NCBI GenBank assembly: GCA_002723255.1
Contig: PBNW01000004.1
Coordinates: forward strand, 27,440-65,061
Reading direction: 5' to 3'
Length of the DNA: 37,622 nucleotides
Origin: Pelagibacterium sp.
GTDB taxonomy: Bacteria > Pseudomonadota > Alphaproteobacteria > Rhizobiales > Devosiaceae
This document shows positions 8,507 to 16,493 of this stretch, piece by piece. A model generated the notes under the pieces. The model was not told the DNA's origin and did no database searches. It saw only the letters and a list, made by a program, of their open reading frames with translations. The position numbers were made by a program, and so were the translations under genes. The first letter of the stretch is position 1. Every line of letters begins with the position of its first letter.

Positions 8507-8652
8507 TTCATTTAACTCAAACACCGTGTATGCGGCTTTTTGGCACCAATGGCGAGAAAACAGCGCCATGTGGTGCATGCGCAATTGTCTTATCTCTTGC
8601 CAGGCGGAATCATGTCACCACATCTGCAAAAGTTGCAACAGGGACGTGGGCA

Positions 8653-9858
8653 ATGAGCACCGAGATTACCCAAACCGAAGCTCCCCAGCTTATGGACAAG
8701 CCTCTGCAATATCTGGACAAGGCCGTGGCGGCGATCAAGGATCTTGGGCTCTGGCCCGAAGGTGAACCGGGCGAGGCACCGATTACAGGGCTTCTGGCCG
8801 AAATCACGCATCTCGACGACACCAGGGTCATCCTGATCGGGCGTGTTCTGACCCAGGCGAGTGCCTTCAACGAAGTGGTGCGCACCCAAGTTGCGGCGAT
8901 GAATGTGGGCGAGCGCTACGAGGACATTACCAAATCCTTCAACTCGATCCGCGACGACGCCAAGGGCATGGTCGACCAGCTCGAGGACGGCAAGATCGAT
9001 ATTTTCGAGCGCGCTTCTAACGTTTGGATGAAGGTCTCGCGCGGCGATATCGCAGCACGATTCGACAAGATTCGCGACACCTATCTCGACGTCTCGAAAG
9101 ACACCAAGGACCAGATCGACCGCGAACATACGATTCTCGAAGCCTATCGCGACTTTCGCGGCGCGCTCAAGCAGGCCGAAGTGATGGCGCTCGAAGTGCT
9201 GGACATCGCCAGCGCGCAGCTCGAGCAGCGCAAGATCGACCTGCAGGGGGCAACCGATGCGCTCAACGCGTTCACCGAAGGGACCCCGGCCGACCGCGCA
9301 CGACTGGAAATGGCGCGGGACGAGCGGGTGCGCGATCTGCAGAACGAGGAGCGTCGCTACCAGATCGCCAAGGATCTGTCGGACAACCTGACGATTTCCT
9401 ACTCGACCTCGGAAGTGATTATGGCGCGGCTCATGCAGACGACCAACGCCAAGGAACGCGTCTATCAACAGTCCATCTCGTTCTTTTCGACCAACGAAAC
9501 TGTCCTCACAGCGCTTTCGGCCTCGTTTACCGGCCTGTTCGGGCTCCATGAATCGACCGAAACCCTCAATGCAATGAAAGAGGGCATGAGCCAGAGCCTG
9601 GAGACACTTTCGGAGATCGGCGGCAAGGTTCAGGAGGAAGCGCTAAGAGCGGGGTACGGTCCGACCATCCGCGCAGATGCGGTAAAAAAGCTTGTCGATA
9701 GCGTGGTCAGCTATCAGGAAAAAAGCATCACCATCATCGCCGAAATGCGCGATCAGGCCACCAAAAATTCGGCTGAAATCCGCGACGCTGTCGAAGACGG
9801 CAAGAAGCGGCTGGCAACGCTCGCCGCTGAAGGCAACGCCCTCGTTTCGGCCCGTTAG
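8653..9858 (+). CDS. Unrecognised coiled-coil protein, first gene of a three-gene operon
   Basis: I do not recognise a named family. The 401-residue product is almost all helical, acidic and rich in heptad-like runs, with no signal peptide or membrane segment. Charged helical stretches include YEDITKSFNSIRDDAKG and DFRGALKQAEVMALEVLD. A more hydrophobic segment, SISFFSTNETVLTALSASFT, lies about two-thirds along. The layout faintly recalls TelA/KlaA-type helical proteins, but I see no diagnostic motif. Start chosen at the ATG at 8653, after AGGGACG; the frame is open to 8530, but that extension lacks a ribosome site and runs into the divergent promoter region. The next gene begins 17 bases after the stop. 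Confidence 0.8.
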   Translation: MSTEITQTEAPQLMDKPLQYLDKAVAAIKDLGLWPEGEPGEAPITGLLAEITHLDDTRVILIGRVLTQASAFNEVVRTQVAAMNVGERYEDITKSFNSIRDDAKGMVDQLEDGKIDIFERASNVWMKVSRGDIAARFDKIRDTYLDVSKDTKDQIDREHTILEAYRDFRGALKQAEVMALEVLDIASAQLEQRKIDLQGATDALNAFTEGTPADRARLEMARDERVRDLQNEERRYQIAKDLSDNLTISYSTSEVIMARLMQTTNAKERVYQQSISFFSTNETVLTALSASFTGLFGLHESTETLNAMKEGMSQSLETLSEIGGKVQEEALRAGYGPTIRADAVKKLVDSVVSYQEKSITIIAEMRDQATKNSAEIRDAVEDGKKRLATLAAEGNALVSAR

Positions 9859-9875
9859 GATGCGATAACCCGATT

Positions 9876-10826
9876 ATGGCAAGCGGTGGGGCAATAACGG
9901 GACAGACAGGCAAGGCGCCGCTGGACGATGTGATGCTGGCCATGGACGTGGTGGATACACTGCGCCATGAGCAAAATCTCGTGGCCCGCGAACTGGGGGC
10001 CACCGCCCGCGAAGCCGAACTGATTGAGCGCCTGCGCAAGATCTATCACGACCAGGGGATCGAGGTTCCCGACCATATCCTCAAGGAAGGCGTCAAGGCG
10101 CTGGCCGAGAGCCGGTTTACCTATACCCCGCCGCCCGATACATTCTCCACACAGCTGGCCCGGCTCTATGTGAGCCGGCAGCGCTGGGGACGTACGGTGC
10201 TCATCGGGGTTGTAGTGCTGGCGGTGGTGCTGGGCGGGTATTTCCTTGCCTACCGTCCCTATCAGGCGGGCATGGAGGCGGCGGCGCGGATCGAGCTGGC
10301 CGAAGAACTTCCGGCGCGAATCGACGCCGCCTATCAGCAGATTTTCAACGAGACCAAGGTGCAATCGGCCCTCGAGGTGGCCGAGCCCTGGGTCGAGCGC
10401 GGCAAGGCGGCCGCCGAGCGAGGTGATCGCGAGGACGCGCTGGCGGCCATCGAGCAGCTTGAGGCCATCCATGCGACATTGCTGGCAGAATATTCTATCC
10501 GCATCGTCAACCGGCCGGGGGAATCCACGGGGATCTGGCGATTCCCCGAGAGCAACACCGAAGCGACCAATTATTACCTCGTTGTCGAGGCCGTGGGGTC
10601 CGATGACGACCTGGTGACACTGCCGATCACCAATGAGGAAACCGGGCAAACCGAAGAGGTCTCGACATGGGCCATAAGGGTGCCGGACGTGACCTATGAA
10701 TCTGTCCGGGCCGACCGGCAGGATGACGGGATCATCCAGCGCAATATCTTGGGCATAAAGCAGTACGGGTTCCTCGATACCGACTACACGATGCCGGTTC
10801 TCGACGGGGCAATTACGCAATGGTGA
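9876..10826 (+). CDS. Single-pass membrane protein (DUF6384-like?), second gene of the operon
   Basis: A 316-residue protein with one clear membrane segment at about 107-126 (TVLIGVVVLAVVLGGYFLA) after an Arg-rich flank (VSRQRWGR). The cytoplasmic N-terminal 105 residues contain LDDVMLAMDVVDTLRHEQ and a helical region. The presumably periplasmic C-terminal 190 residues begin with a helical stretch, then a mixed region with IVNRPGESTGIWRFPES and NYYLVVEAVG. I recall a DUF6384 family with this look, unverified. The ribosome site before the ATG is weak, so expression probably relies on coupling to the gene before it. It may anchor the two coiled-coil partners to the membrane, by inference. Confidence 0.8.
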   Translation: MASGGAITGQTGKAPLDDVMLAMDVVDTLRHEQNLVARELGATAREAELIERLRKIYHDQGIEVPDHILKEGVKALAESRFTYTPPPDTFSTQLARLYVSRQRWGRTVLIGVVVLAVVLGGYFLAYRPYQAGMEAAARIELAEELPARIDAAYQQIFNETKVQSALEVAEPWVERGKAAAERGDREDALAAIEQLEAIHATLLAEYSIRIVNRPGESTGIWRFPESNTEATNYYLVVEAVGSDDDLVTLPITNEETGQTEEVSTWAIRVPDVTYESVRADRQDDGIIQRNILGIKQYGFLDTDYTMPVLDGAITQW

Positions 10827-10833
10827 GGCTGCA

Positions 10834-12330
10834 ATGAGCGTAAGCGGACCTCAGGCCATGCGGGCGCTAGACGATGCGCTACGCGACATCCGGCGCGAGG
10901 AAGATGACATAACCAAGCGCATCGCGCGGGCCAATGAACGTGTGGGTAAGCTGCGCGAGACCGAATTGGGGCAATTGCGGGCGGTGGCAAAGGTGCGGCT
11001 TTCGCCAGAGGTTCAAAAAGACCTGGCCGGCACTCTGAGCCAGGCCGAGAGCCGGGCGCGTGAGCTGCTCAAGAGCCATGCCGCCGCGATGGCCGACATG
11101 GAAAGGGCGCTGACCGGCAAAGAGGCCGATCTTGCAAAACTCAGCGCCGAGCGGCAGGAGTTGCTGGAAAATACGCAGAAATGGCAGGCCGAAATCGACG
11201 CTCTGGAGGCGCCCGTCAAGGCGGCACTGGCCGATGATGCAGCTTATGTTGCGTTGATTGCCGAGCGGGCCGAGACCGAAAAGGTGGCGACCGAGGCCGA
11301 TCGCAAGGCCGATATGGCCGAGGCGGATCGTGAAGAAAAGGGCAAGCCCTATCGCGAAGATCCGCTGTTTTCCTATCTGTGGGACCGGGGATATGGAACG
11401 GGGGCTTACAAGGCCGGCACCTTAACGCGCATGCTCGACGATTGGGTGGCGCGGCTGGTGCGTTTTGCCGATGCGCGGCCCAATTATGCAATGCTGATCG
11501 CCATACCCGAGCGCCTGCGCGAGCATGCCGAGAAACTGGCCGCCGACGCCGATGTGCTCGACGAGAATGTGCGGGCGCGCGAGAACGCTGCGCTGGACGC
11601 CGCCGGTGGTGGGAAAGCGCGTGCGGCGCTGGAAACGGCACAGGCGCGGGTTGAGGCCATTGACGCGGAATTGCTGGCCATCGAGGACGAGCGCGAGAAC
11701 CTGACCGAAAAGCAAAAACAGATTGCAGATGGCGGTGATCCGGCCTTTGCCCAGGCAGTGGAAATGCTGGCAGAGGCGATAAGCGACACCGGTATCGAAA
11801 GGCTTCTGGCCGAGGCGCGCGCGACGCGCACCGAAGAGGACGACGCGATCGTCGTGCGGCTCGAGGAGACGCGGCGGCGCATTGCCGAAGAGCAGCTCGA
11901 ACTCGACGATGAACGCAGCCGGCTCAAGGTGCTCGAGGCGCGCCGGCGCGAGCTCGAGGACATCGAGTTCGAGTTCAAGAAATCGCGCTATGACGATCCG
12001 CGCTCCCGGTTCGGAAATGAAAGGCTGGTCGGCGATCTTTTGACCGAATTTCTCAAGGGTGGGATGACAGCGGCGGCCTACTGGGGGCAATGGCGTGACT
12101 CCCAGGACTGGACCGGCACCTCCGGACCGATCGTTCCGACGTCGCCGCGCCGGTCGAAAAAGTCGAAGGGCGGGTTTTCCGTGCCACCGGGGGGCTTTTC
12201 GCCGCGACCGCCTTCGGGCGGCAATTGGGGCGGATTCTCGCGTCCTCGCAGCGGCGGCTTTGGCGGCGGCGGGTTCACGACCGGTGGCGGGTTCAAGGGC
12301 GGTGGATTCAAGACCGGCGGCGGATTCTGA
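10834..12330 (+). CDS. Long coiled-coil protein with C-terminal Gly/Phe repeat tail, third gene of the operon
   Basis: Unrecognised 498-residue protein. Residues about 5-130 and 230-390 are charged coiled coil, separated by a folded-looking region around 165-225 (PLFSYLWDRGYGTGAYKAG, LTRMLDDWVARLVRFADARPNYAMLI). After about 395 comes a short domain (RFGNERLVGDLLTEFLKGG) and a disordered basic/Pro stretch. The final ~30 residues are Gly/Phe repeats of the type FTTGGG, FKGGG, FKTGGGF. Such tails occur in some TPM/YgcG-like membrane proteins, but no TPM domain is seen. There is no signal peptide or membrane segment. The ATG follows GAGG, which overlaps the preceding stop codon; spacing is 7 bases. 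Confidence 0.82.
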   Translation: MSVSGPQAMRALDDALRDIRREEDDITKRIARANERVGKLRETELGQLRAVAKVRLSPEVQKDLAGTLSQAESRARELLKSHAAAMADMERALTGKEADLAKLSAERQELLENTQKWQAEIDALEAPVKAALADDAAYVALIAERAETEKVATEADRKADMAEADREEKGKPYREDPLFSYLWDRGYGTGAYKAGTLTRMLDDWVARLVRFADARPNYAMLIAIPERLREHAEKLAADADVLDENVRARENAALDAAGGGKARAALETAQARVEAIDAELLAIEDERENLTEKQKQIADGGDPAFAQAVEMLAEAISDTGIERLLAEARATRTEEDDAIVVRLEETRRRIAEEQLELDDERSRLKVLEARRRELEDIEFEFKKSRYDDPRSRFGNERLVGDLLTEFLKGGMTAAAYWGQWRDSQDWTGTSGPIVPTSPRRSKKSKGGFSVPPGGFSPRPPSGGNWGGFSRPRSGGFGGGGFTTGGGFKGGGFKTGGGF

Positions 12331-12375
12331 TCTTTTCATAACGGTCCGGCTTTGGAGTGCTCGGCAAACGAGCGC

Positions 12376-12404
12376 TTGACAGATTCTGGCTTCGCCCTTA
12401 TTAA
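12376..12404 (+). promoter_or_regulatory. Sigma70-type promoter of the arsR-like gene
   Basis: A perfect -35 TTGACA (12376-12381), a 17-base spacer and -10 TATTAA (12399-12404). The -10 overlaps the left arm of the operator palindrome at 12401-12433, so repressor binding would block polymerase. Predicted transcription start is near 12411. Confidence 0.75.
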
Positions 12405-12433
12405 ACCAAATAGTTTAAAACTAAATGGTTTAA
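12401..12433. promoter_or_regulatory. Operator palindrome for the ArsR-type repressor
   Basis: Arms ttaaaccaaatagt (12401-12414) and actaaatggtttaa (12420-12433) are inverted repeats matching at 12 of 14 positions with a 5-base centre. It sits over the -10 and transcription start and ends 4 bases before the ATG, the expected place for autoregulation. Confidence 0.75.
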
Positions 12434-12437
12434 TTTG

Positions 12438-12785
12438 ATGTCTGCCACCGACCCTCTCAGTCAGGTTTTTGGGGCCCTCGCCGACCCCACGCGCCGTGCG
12501 ATCCTTGCTCGTCTATCATCGGGCGAGGCGAGCGTTGGGGAGTTGGCAGCGCCGCACGAGATGAGTCTGGCTGCAGTCTCCAAGCACATCAAGGTGCTCG
12601 AAAATGCCGGGCTGATCAGCCGCAAGAAGGATGCCCAGTACAGCTACTGCACATTGGTGGCCAGCCCGCTCAAGGATTTGCATGGTTGGCTCGATGCCTA
12701 TCGGAAGTTCTGGGACGAAAATCTCGACCAGTTCGAAACCTATCTCGCCGAGCTTCAGCGCGGCGATCCCAAATCAAAACAGTAA
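12438..12785 (+). CDS. ArsR-family winged-helix transcriptional repressor
   Basis: A 115-residue ArsR/SmtB-type regulator. LADPTRRAILARLSSGEASVGELAAPHEMSLAAVSKHIKVLENAGLI is the winged-helix core, with recognition helix in SLAAVSKHIKVL; SRKKDAQYSYCTL is the wing. No CxC-type metal site is present, which fits the subgroup paired with AHSA1-type proteins rather than metal sensors. ATG at 12438 (a TTG one codon earlier is possible). There is no clear Shine-Dalgarno, since the operator fills the leader. It precedes the SRPBCC gene by 15 bases and they form one operon. Confidence 0.93.
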   Translation: MSATDPLSQVFGALADPTRRAILARLSSGEASVGELAAPHEMSLAAVSKHIKVLENAGLISRKKDAQYSYCTLVASPLKDLHGWLDAYRKFWDENLDQFETYLAELQRGDPKSKQ

Positions 12786-12800
12786 CCAGGGAGCAATCGT

Positions 12801-13292
12801 GTGAGCGAAACAGTCATCGCAACCCCAACCGACAAGCCGATCATCACCTTCACCCGGACATTCAAAGCGCCCCGCGCGCTGGTCTGGAAAGCCTATACCG
12901 AACGCGAACACGTTGCGCGATGGTGGGGTCCGAGGTCCATCGGACCGATCGAAATACTGGAACACGATTTCAAGCCCGGCGGGAGTTGGCGCTATGTGCA
13001 GGACGTGCGGGATGTTGGCCAGGTCACCTTTTTTGGCCGGTTCATCGAGATCGATGCGCCCGAGAGCTATGTGAACACTTTCGGATTTGAAGGCCCGTTC
13101 GGATCGACCGAAGGCAATGAGGGACGCGAGACCCAGCGCTTTGAGGATCTTGGCGAGACGACCCTCTATACCGGCACGTCCCATTTCGACGATTTTGCGA
13201 GCCGCGACGCCGTTGTCGCCTCGGGCATGGAGAGCGGCGCGCGCGAGCAGATCGAGCAATTCGCAAATTACGTACTGGAAATGGAGCAGTAG
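12801..13292 (+). CDS. SRPBCC/AHSA1-family protein
   Basis: A 163-residue START-like protein of the AHSA1 (Aha1 C-terminal-like) group. The family's start pattern is clear: FTRTFKAPRALVWKAYTEREHVARWWGP, followed by LEHDFKPGGSWRYV and the later RFEDLGETTLYTGTSHF. Such proteins carry a hydrophobic cavity; ligand is unknown. The GTG at 12801 follows AGGGAG. ArsR/AHSA1 pairs are widespread in bacteria and the pair here shares the promoter at 12376. Function beyond binding a small hydrophobic ligand cannot be read from the sequence. Confidence 0.92.
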   Translation: MSETVIATPTDKPIITFTRTFKAPRALVWKAYTEREHVARWWGPRSIGPIEILEHDFKPGGSWRYVQDVRDVGQVTFFGRFIEIDAPESYVNTFGFEGPFGSTEGNEGRETQRFEDLGETTLYTGTSHFDDFASRDAVVASGMESGAREQIEQFANYVLEMEQ

Positions 13293-13373
13293 CCCAGACG
13301 AGCGAGGTCAGCGAGCCGATTGTCTTATCCGGCTGGGCGTTGTTCAAACCATAGTGGCCGCCCGCCCCCCGGA

Positions 13374-14411
13374 TCAGATTTCGATCTGCAGGCGCGCGCG
13401 CGTACCCTGAGGCACCTTGTCATAGGCCAGCGTCGCACCAAGGCCCGTCGCCGTTGCGGCAATGACGCGAGACCCCACACCGGTGCCGTGAATTTTGCCC
13501 TCACCCATCCAGCCCACACCGTCATCTTCGACGATAATCTCACAGGTGCCGGGCTCTATCTGGCTGGCTCTGACGCGAATTTCGCCGACCTCGCGGTCCC
13601 GATAGGCGTATTTGGCGGCGTTGGTGACCAGTTCGTTAACGATAACGCCGACCGAGACCGCCTTGTCGGTGGGAATGCGAATGGGCTCGGCCACGAGCTT
13701 GATGTCCGCTGCAGCGCCGTCAAGGCTCATGGACATCTGAATCTCGCTGGCCAGATTGCCCAGATAGGCATCGATTTCGACGAAACGTACGTCGTCGGTG
13801 GTATAGAGTCGCTTGTGGATGCCGGCTATGGCCGAGATGCGCCCCTGGGTTTCGGCAAGCGCTTCTTTTGCCGCCGGGTCCGCAACCGCCGAAGCCTGCA
13901 GCCTCACAAGCGCTGCAACCAGCGCCAGCGAATTGGCAACGCGATGATTGACTTCAGCCAGAGCCAGTTCGGCGCGCTCCTTGGCAGCGCGCAGTTCGCG
14001 TTCGGCCTGTTCACGTGCCTTGCGCAGGCGCGATGTCGTGATGGCCTGCTCGACCGCATTGCTCAAAAGTTCAAGAAAATCTTCGCCCACAGTCTTGAGC
14101 ACATAGTCGGCAGCCCCGGCCTTGAGCGCGGCAACGGCAATTGCCGCTTCGGTCGAACCGGTGACATAGACGACCGGCGGTGAATCTTCGTTGGCGGCGA
14201 CCTGTTCGAGCATGCCAAGGCCGGTGCCGTCGGCCAGATAATGATCGAGCACCAGAACATCGATATCGCCTTCGCCGAGCCGTTCGAAGCCCTTTTCGGC
14301 GCAGGTGACATGGATAATCTCGCGCCCCTGCCGGCCCAGCACCTTCTGGACCAGCCGTCCGAGAGCGGGATCGTCATCGACATAGAGAATTTTGGCGGGT
14401 CTGTTGGGCAT
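13374..14411 (-). CDS. Response regulator-histidine kinase fusion (REC-HisKA_2-HATPase)
   Basis: A 345-residue cytoplasmic hybrid. An N-terminal receiver domain covers about 1-125 (VDDDP at 11-15, phosphoacceptor D56 in VLVLDHYLADG, then TGS and K106). The linker helix leads to a HisKA_2-type dimerisation helix with H156 in EVNHRVANSLALVAALV. The ATPase N box is NELVTNAAKYAY and the G box DDGVGW. HisKA_2/HWE kinases in alphaproteobacteria often feed the PhyR general stress pathway, but this link is inference. It is the third gene of the signalling operon, 5 bases after the single-domain regulator, and converges on the AHSA1 gene. Confidence 0.93.
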   Translation of the reverse strand: MPNRPAKILYVDDDPALGRLVQKVLGRQGREIIHVTCAEKGFERLGEGDIDVLVLDHYLADGTGLGMLEQVAANEDSPPVVYVTGSTEAAIAVAALKAGAADYVLKTVGEDFLELLSNAVEQAITTSRLRKAREQAERELRAAKERAELALAEVNHRVANSLALVAALVRLQASAVADPAAKEALAETQGRISAIAGIHKRLYTTDDVRFVEIDAYLGNLASEIQMSMSLDGAAADIKLVAEPIRIPTDKAVSVGVIVNELVTNAAKYAYRDREVGEIRVRASQIEPGTCEIIVEDDGVGWMGEGKIHGTGVGSRVIAATATGLGATLAYDKVPQGTRARLQIEI

Positions 14412-14416
14412 CGGCG

Positions 14417-14860
14417 TTACGCGGTCTCCGGGACCTGCATGACCGAAAAGAACATGCCCAACTGGCGGATAGCGTTGGCAAAGCCGTCGTAATCGACCGG
14501 CTTGGTGATGTAGACATTGGCCCCGAGATCGTAGCAGCGCTGAATCTCGCGCTCGTCGTCGGTGGTGGTCAGCACGACGACAGGCGTACGCTTTGTGTGG
14601 GGGTTTGCCTTGACCTTTTCGAGGATGGAAACCCCGGTCATGTCCGGCAGATTGAGATCGAGAAGGATGAGATAGTGGCGGTTCGTGCTCACTGTGCCGC
14701 TGCCGTCCTGGCCGAACAGATAGGCAAGAGCATCGGTGCCGTTCACAAACGGAATGATTTCATTGTTCACCCCGGCGCGACGGATGTTTTTTTCGATCAG
14801 GCGTGCGTGACCATCGTCGTCCTCTATCATAAGGATGGTGACGGGTTTGGCGTCGGTCAT
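14417..14860 (-). CDS. Single-domain response regulator (Rcp1-like)
   Basis: A 147-residue receiver domain with no output domain. Acidic pocket EDDD at 13-16, phosphoacceptor D68 in ILLDLNLPDMTG, the conserved Thr region VVVLTTTDDE, and K in YITKPVDYDGF. The insert GQDGSGTVSTNRHYL before the phosphoacceptor strand is typical of Rcp1/CheY-like regulators that partner phytochrome-like kinases. The ATG overlaps the stop of the CHASE3 kinase by 4 bases. It probably shuttles phosphate between the two kinases, by inference. Confidence 0.94.
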   Translation of the reverse strand: MTDAKPVTILMIEDDDGHARLIEKNIRRAGVNNEIIPFVNGTDALAYLFGQDGSGTVSTNRHYLILLDLNLPDMTGVSILEKVKANPHTKRTPVVVLTTTDDEREIQRCYDLGANVYITKPVDYDGFANAIRQLGMFFSVMQVPETA

Positions 14861-16356
14861 GGTCGGTCCTTGATTTTAGCAATGGCGCGCAGATCAGGCG
14901 CCACGATCACTGTAAATGTGGTCCCATGATCGGGATTGGATTGCAATTGGATATCGCCGCCGAGGTTGCGGGCCATTATGCGCACATGGGCGAGCCCGAT
15001 GCCCTCTCCGGGGACATTCTGGTTGCCCGATCGCCGGAACAGTTCAAACACGCGGTCATGGTCTTCGGCAGAAATTCCGCGGCCATTGTCGATCACATCG
15101 ATCACGATGCGGCCGTCGCGCTCCTGCCGTCCCTCGATGGTAATGGCGATGGGGCGCTCTGGATGCCTGTACTTTATGGCATTGTCGAGAAGGTTGCCCA
15201 AAATCTGTTCGAGCGCCAGGCGGTCGGAAAACACCGGCGGGGTTGCAACCTTTATGACGACATCGCCATCTGTTTCCGCAACCTGATGGCGGACGGCCGA
15301 TACCGTCGACTCCACGAGCGCTTCGAGATCTATGCGCTCGGCTTTGAGGTCTCGACGACCCTCGCGGGAAATCTTGAGAATGGCGTTGATCAGCCCATCC
15401 ATCTTCTTTGTCGATGAGCGAATGAACCCTATTGCCTCCGGCAGGTCCTCGGTTGCGGTCTGACGCGCTTCGACAACAACAGGGTCGTCGGGATCACCGG
15501 CGTGGCTTTCAACGAGTGCGTTGATGGGCCCCAGAGAGGCTTCCAGCTCGGAGGTAAAGCCCATGATGTTGACCAGCGGCGCGCGCAGATCGTGGGTGAC
15601 GATATAGGCGAAGCGCTGCACTTCCTCGTTGGCGCGCATGAGATCGCGGGTACGCTCGCCGACCCGGGCTTCGAGATCGCGATTGACACTCTCGACTTCG
15701 GCGCGCGCGGTATCGATTTCGCGGGTGTAACGCAGGACCAGCCATGCGGCCCCCCCCACCACGGCGATAATCACCAGCGCGCCGATAATTGCGATGATGC
15801 GCAGTGCGCCGACCGCGCCGCGTTGTTCGACCACGCCGTTGAAGGTTCTCTCATCCGCTGCGGAGACGATGGCATCGAGAAACGTGCGCATGCGCTCCAT
15901 GATGATTTCGCCCTGATCGGTGCGCACCAGATCCAGCGCCGACTGGAGATCGCCCTGCTGGGCCAGTTCCAGCGTCCTGTCGAGTTCGGCCAATTTGGTC
16001 TCGATATCGGAGCGCATCTGCACCATGGACTGCTCTGCTTCCGGATAGGGAATGAGCAACTCATTGAGCAACTCGTAAGCCGGGACGATGCGGTCGACGA
16101 CGTCGCGATAGGGTTCGAGATAACGGTCATCGAGGGTCAGCAGATAGCCCCGCTGGCTCGACTGTGCGTTCTGGAGCAGATTGCGCAAATCGACGGCGGC
16201 GATGCGGGCCACACGGGCTTCGGTGACCTCGTCGAAATGGGCCCTGTTGCGCTCGACCAGCCAGATGGTCGTGCCTACGATGCCGATCAGCGCCATAAGG
16301 CCAACAATGATGAGCGCAAGGCTGGACCGGGCGAAGCCCTTTGACGATATTGGCAT
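14857..16356 (-). CDS. CHASE3-domain sensor histidine kinase
   Basis: Membrane sensor kinase of 499 residues. TM1 is about 11-34 (LALIIVGLMALIGIVGTTIWL), followed by an external helical CHASE3 domain (about 38-180, including NAQSSQRGYLLTLDDRYLEPY), TM2 about 184-207, and a coiled-coil linker. The HisKA domain has H255 in FAYIVTHDLRAPLVNIMGF. The ATPase domain has NLLDNAIKYRHP, DNGRGI and GEGIGLAHVR. I start at the ATG at 16356, directly before TM1. The frame is open to 16677, but that stretch is antisense to the vWA gene. Stimulus is unknown; CHASE3 domains are often linked to envelope or osmotic cues. Confidence 0.93.
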   Translation of the reverse strand: MPISSKGFARSSLALIIVGLMALIGIVGTTIWLVERNRAHFDEVTEARVARIAAVDLRNLLQNAQSSQRGYLLTLDDRYLEPYRDVVDRIVPAYELLNELLIPYPEAEQSMVQMRSDIETKLAELDRTLELAQQGDLQSALDLVRTDQGEIIMERMRTFLDAIVSAADERTFNGVVEQRGAVGALRIIAIIGALVIIAVVGGAAWLVLRYTREIDTARAEVESVNRDLEARVGERTRDLMRANEEVQRFAYIVTHDLRAPLVNIMGFTSELEASLGPINALVESHAGDPDDPVVVEARQTATEDLPEAIGFIRSSTKKMDGLINAILKISREGRRDLKAERIDLEALVESTVSAVRHQVAETDGDVVIKVATPPVFSDRLALEQILGNLLDNAIKYRHPERPIAITIEGRQERDGRIVIDVIDNGRGISAEDHDRVFELFRRSGNQNVPGEGIGLAHVRIMARNLGGDIQLQSNPDHGTTFTVIVAPDLRAIAKIKDRP

Positions 16357-16483
16357 TTTTGGTGATGAAGCCCGGAAATCAAAGCGTCGAAGTTCACTTT
16401 TGCCGGAAAATTGAACCGAACACAAGCAGCGCGGGCCGCACAGACTTGCGGGGCGTGGCAGCACAGCCCATATTTGCAGAGAA

Positions 16484-16488
16484 AGGAG
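16484..16488 (+). promoter_or_regulatory. Strong ribosome binding site fixing the GTG start of the vWA gene
   Basis: AGGAG five bases before the GTG at 16494. The frame is open back to 16341, overlapping the divergent kinase start, but no such site supports the upstream starts. An ATG at 16492 is out of frame. Confidence 0.75.
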
Positions 16489-16493
16489 AGCAT

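Noticed and set aside
8027..8584. CoxG-like gene as part of a CO dehydrogenase operon
   Set aside because: No coxM, coxS or coxL genes adjoin; neighbours are a nucleoside operon and an unrelated operon.
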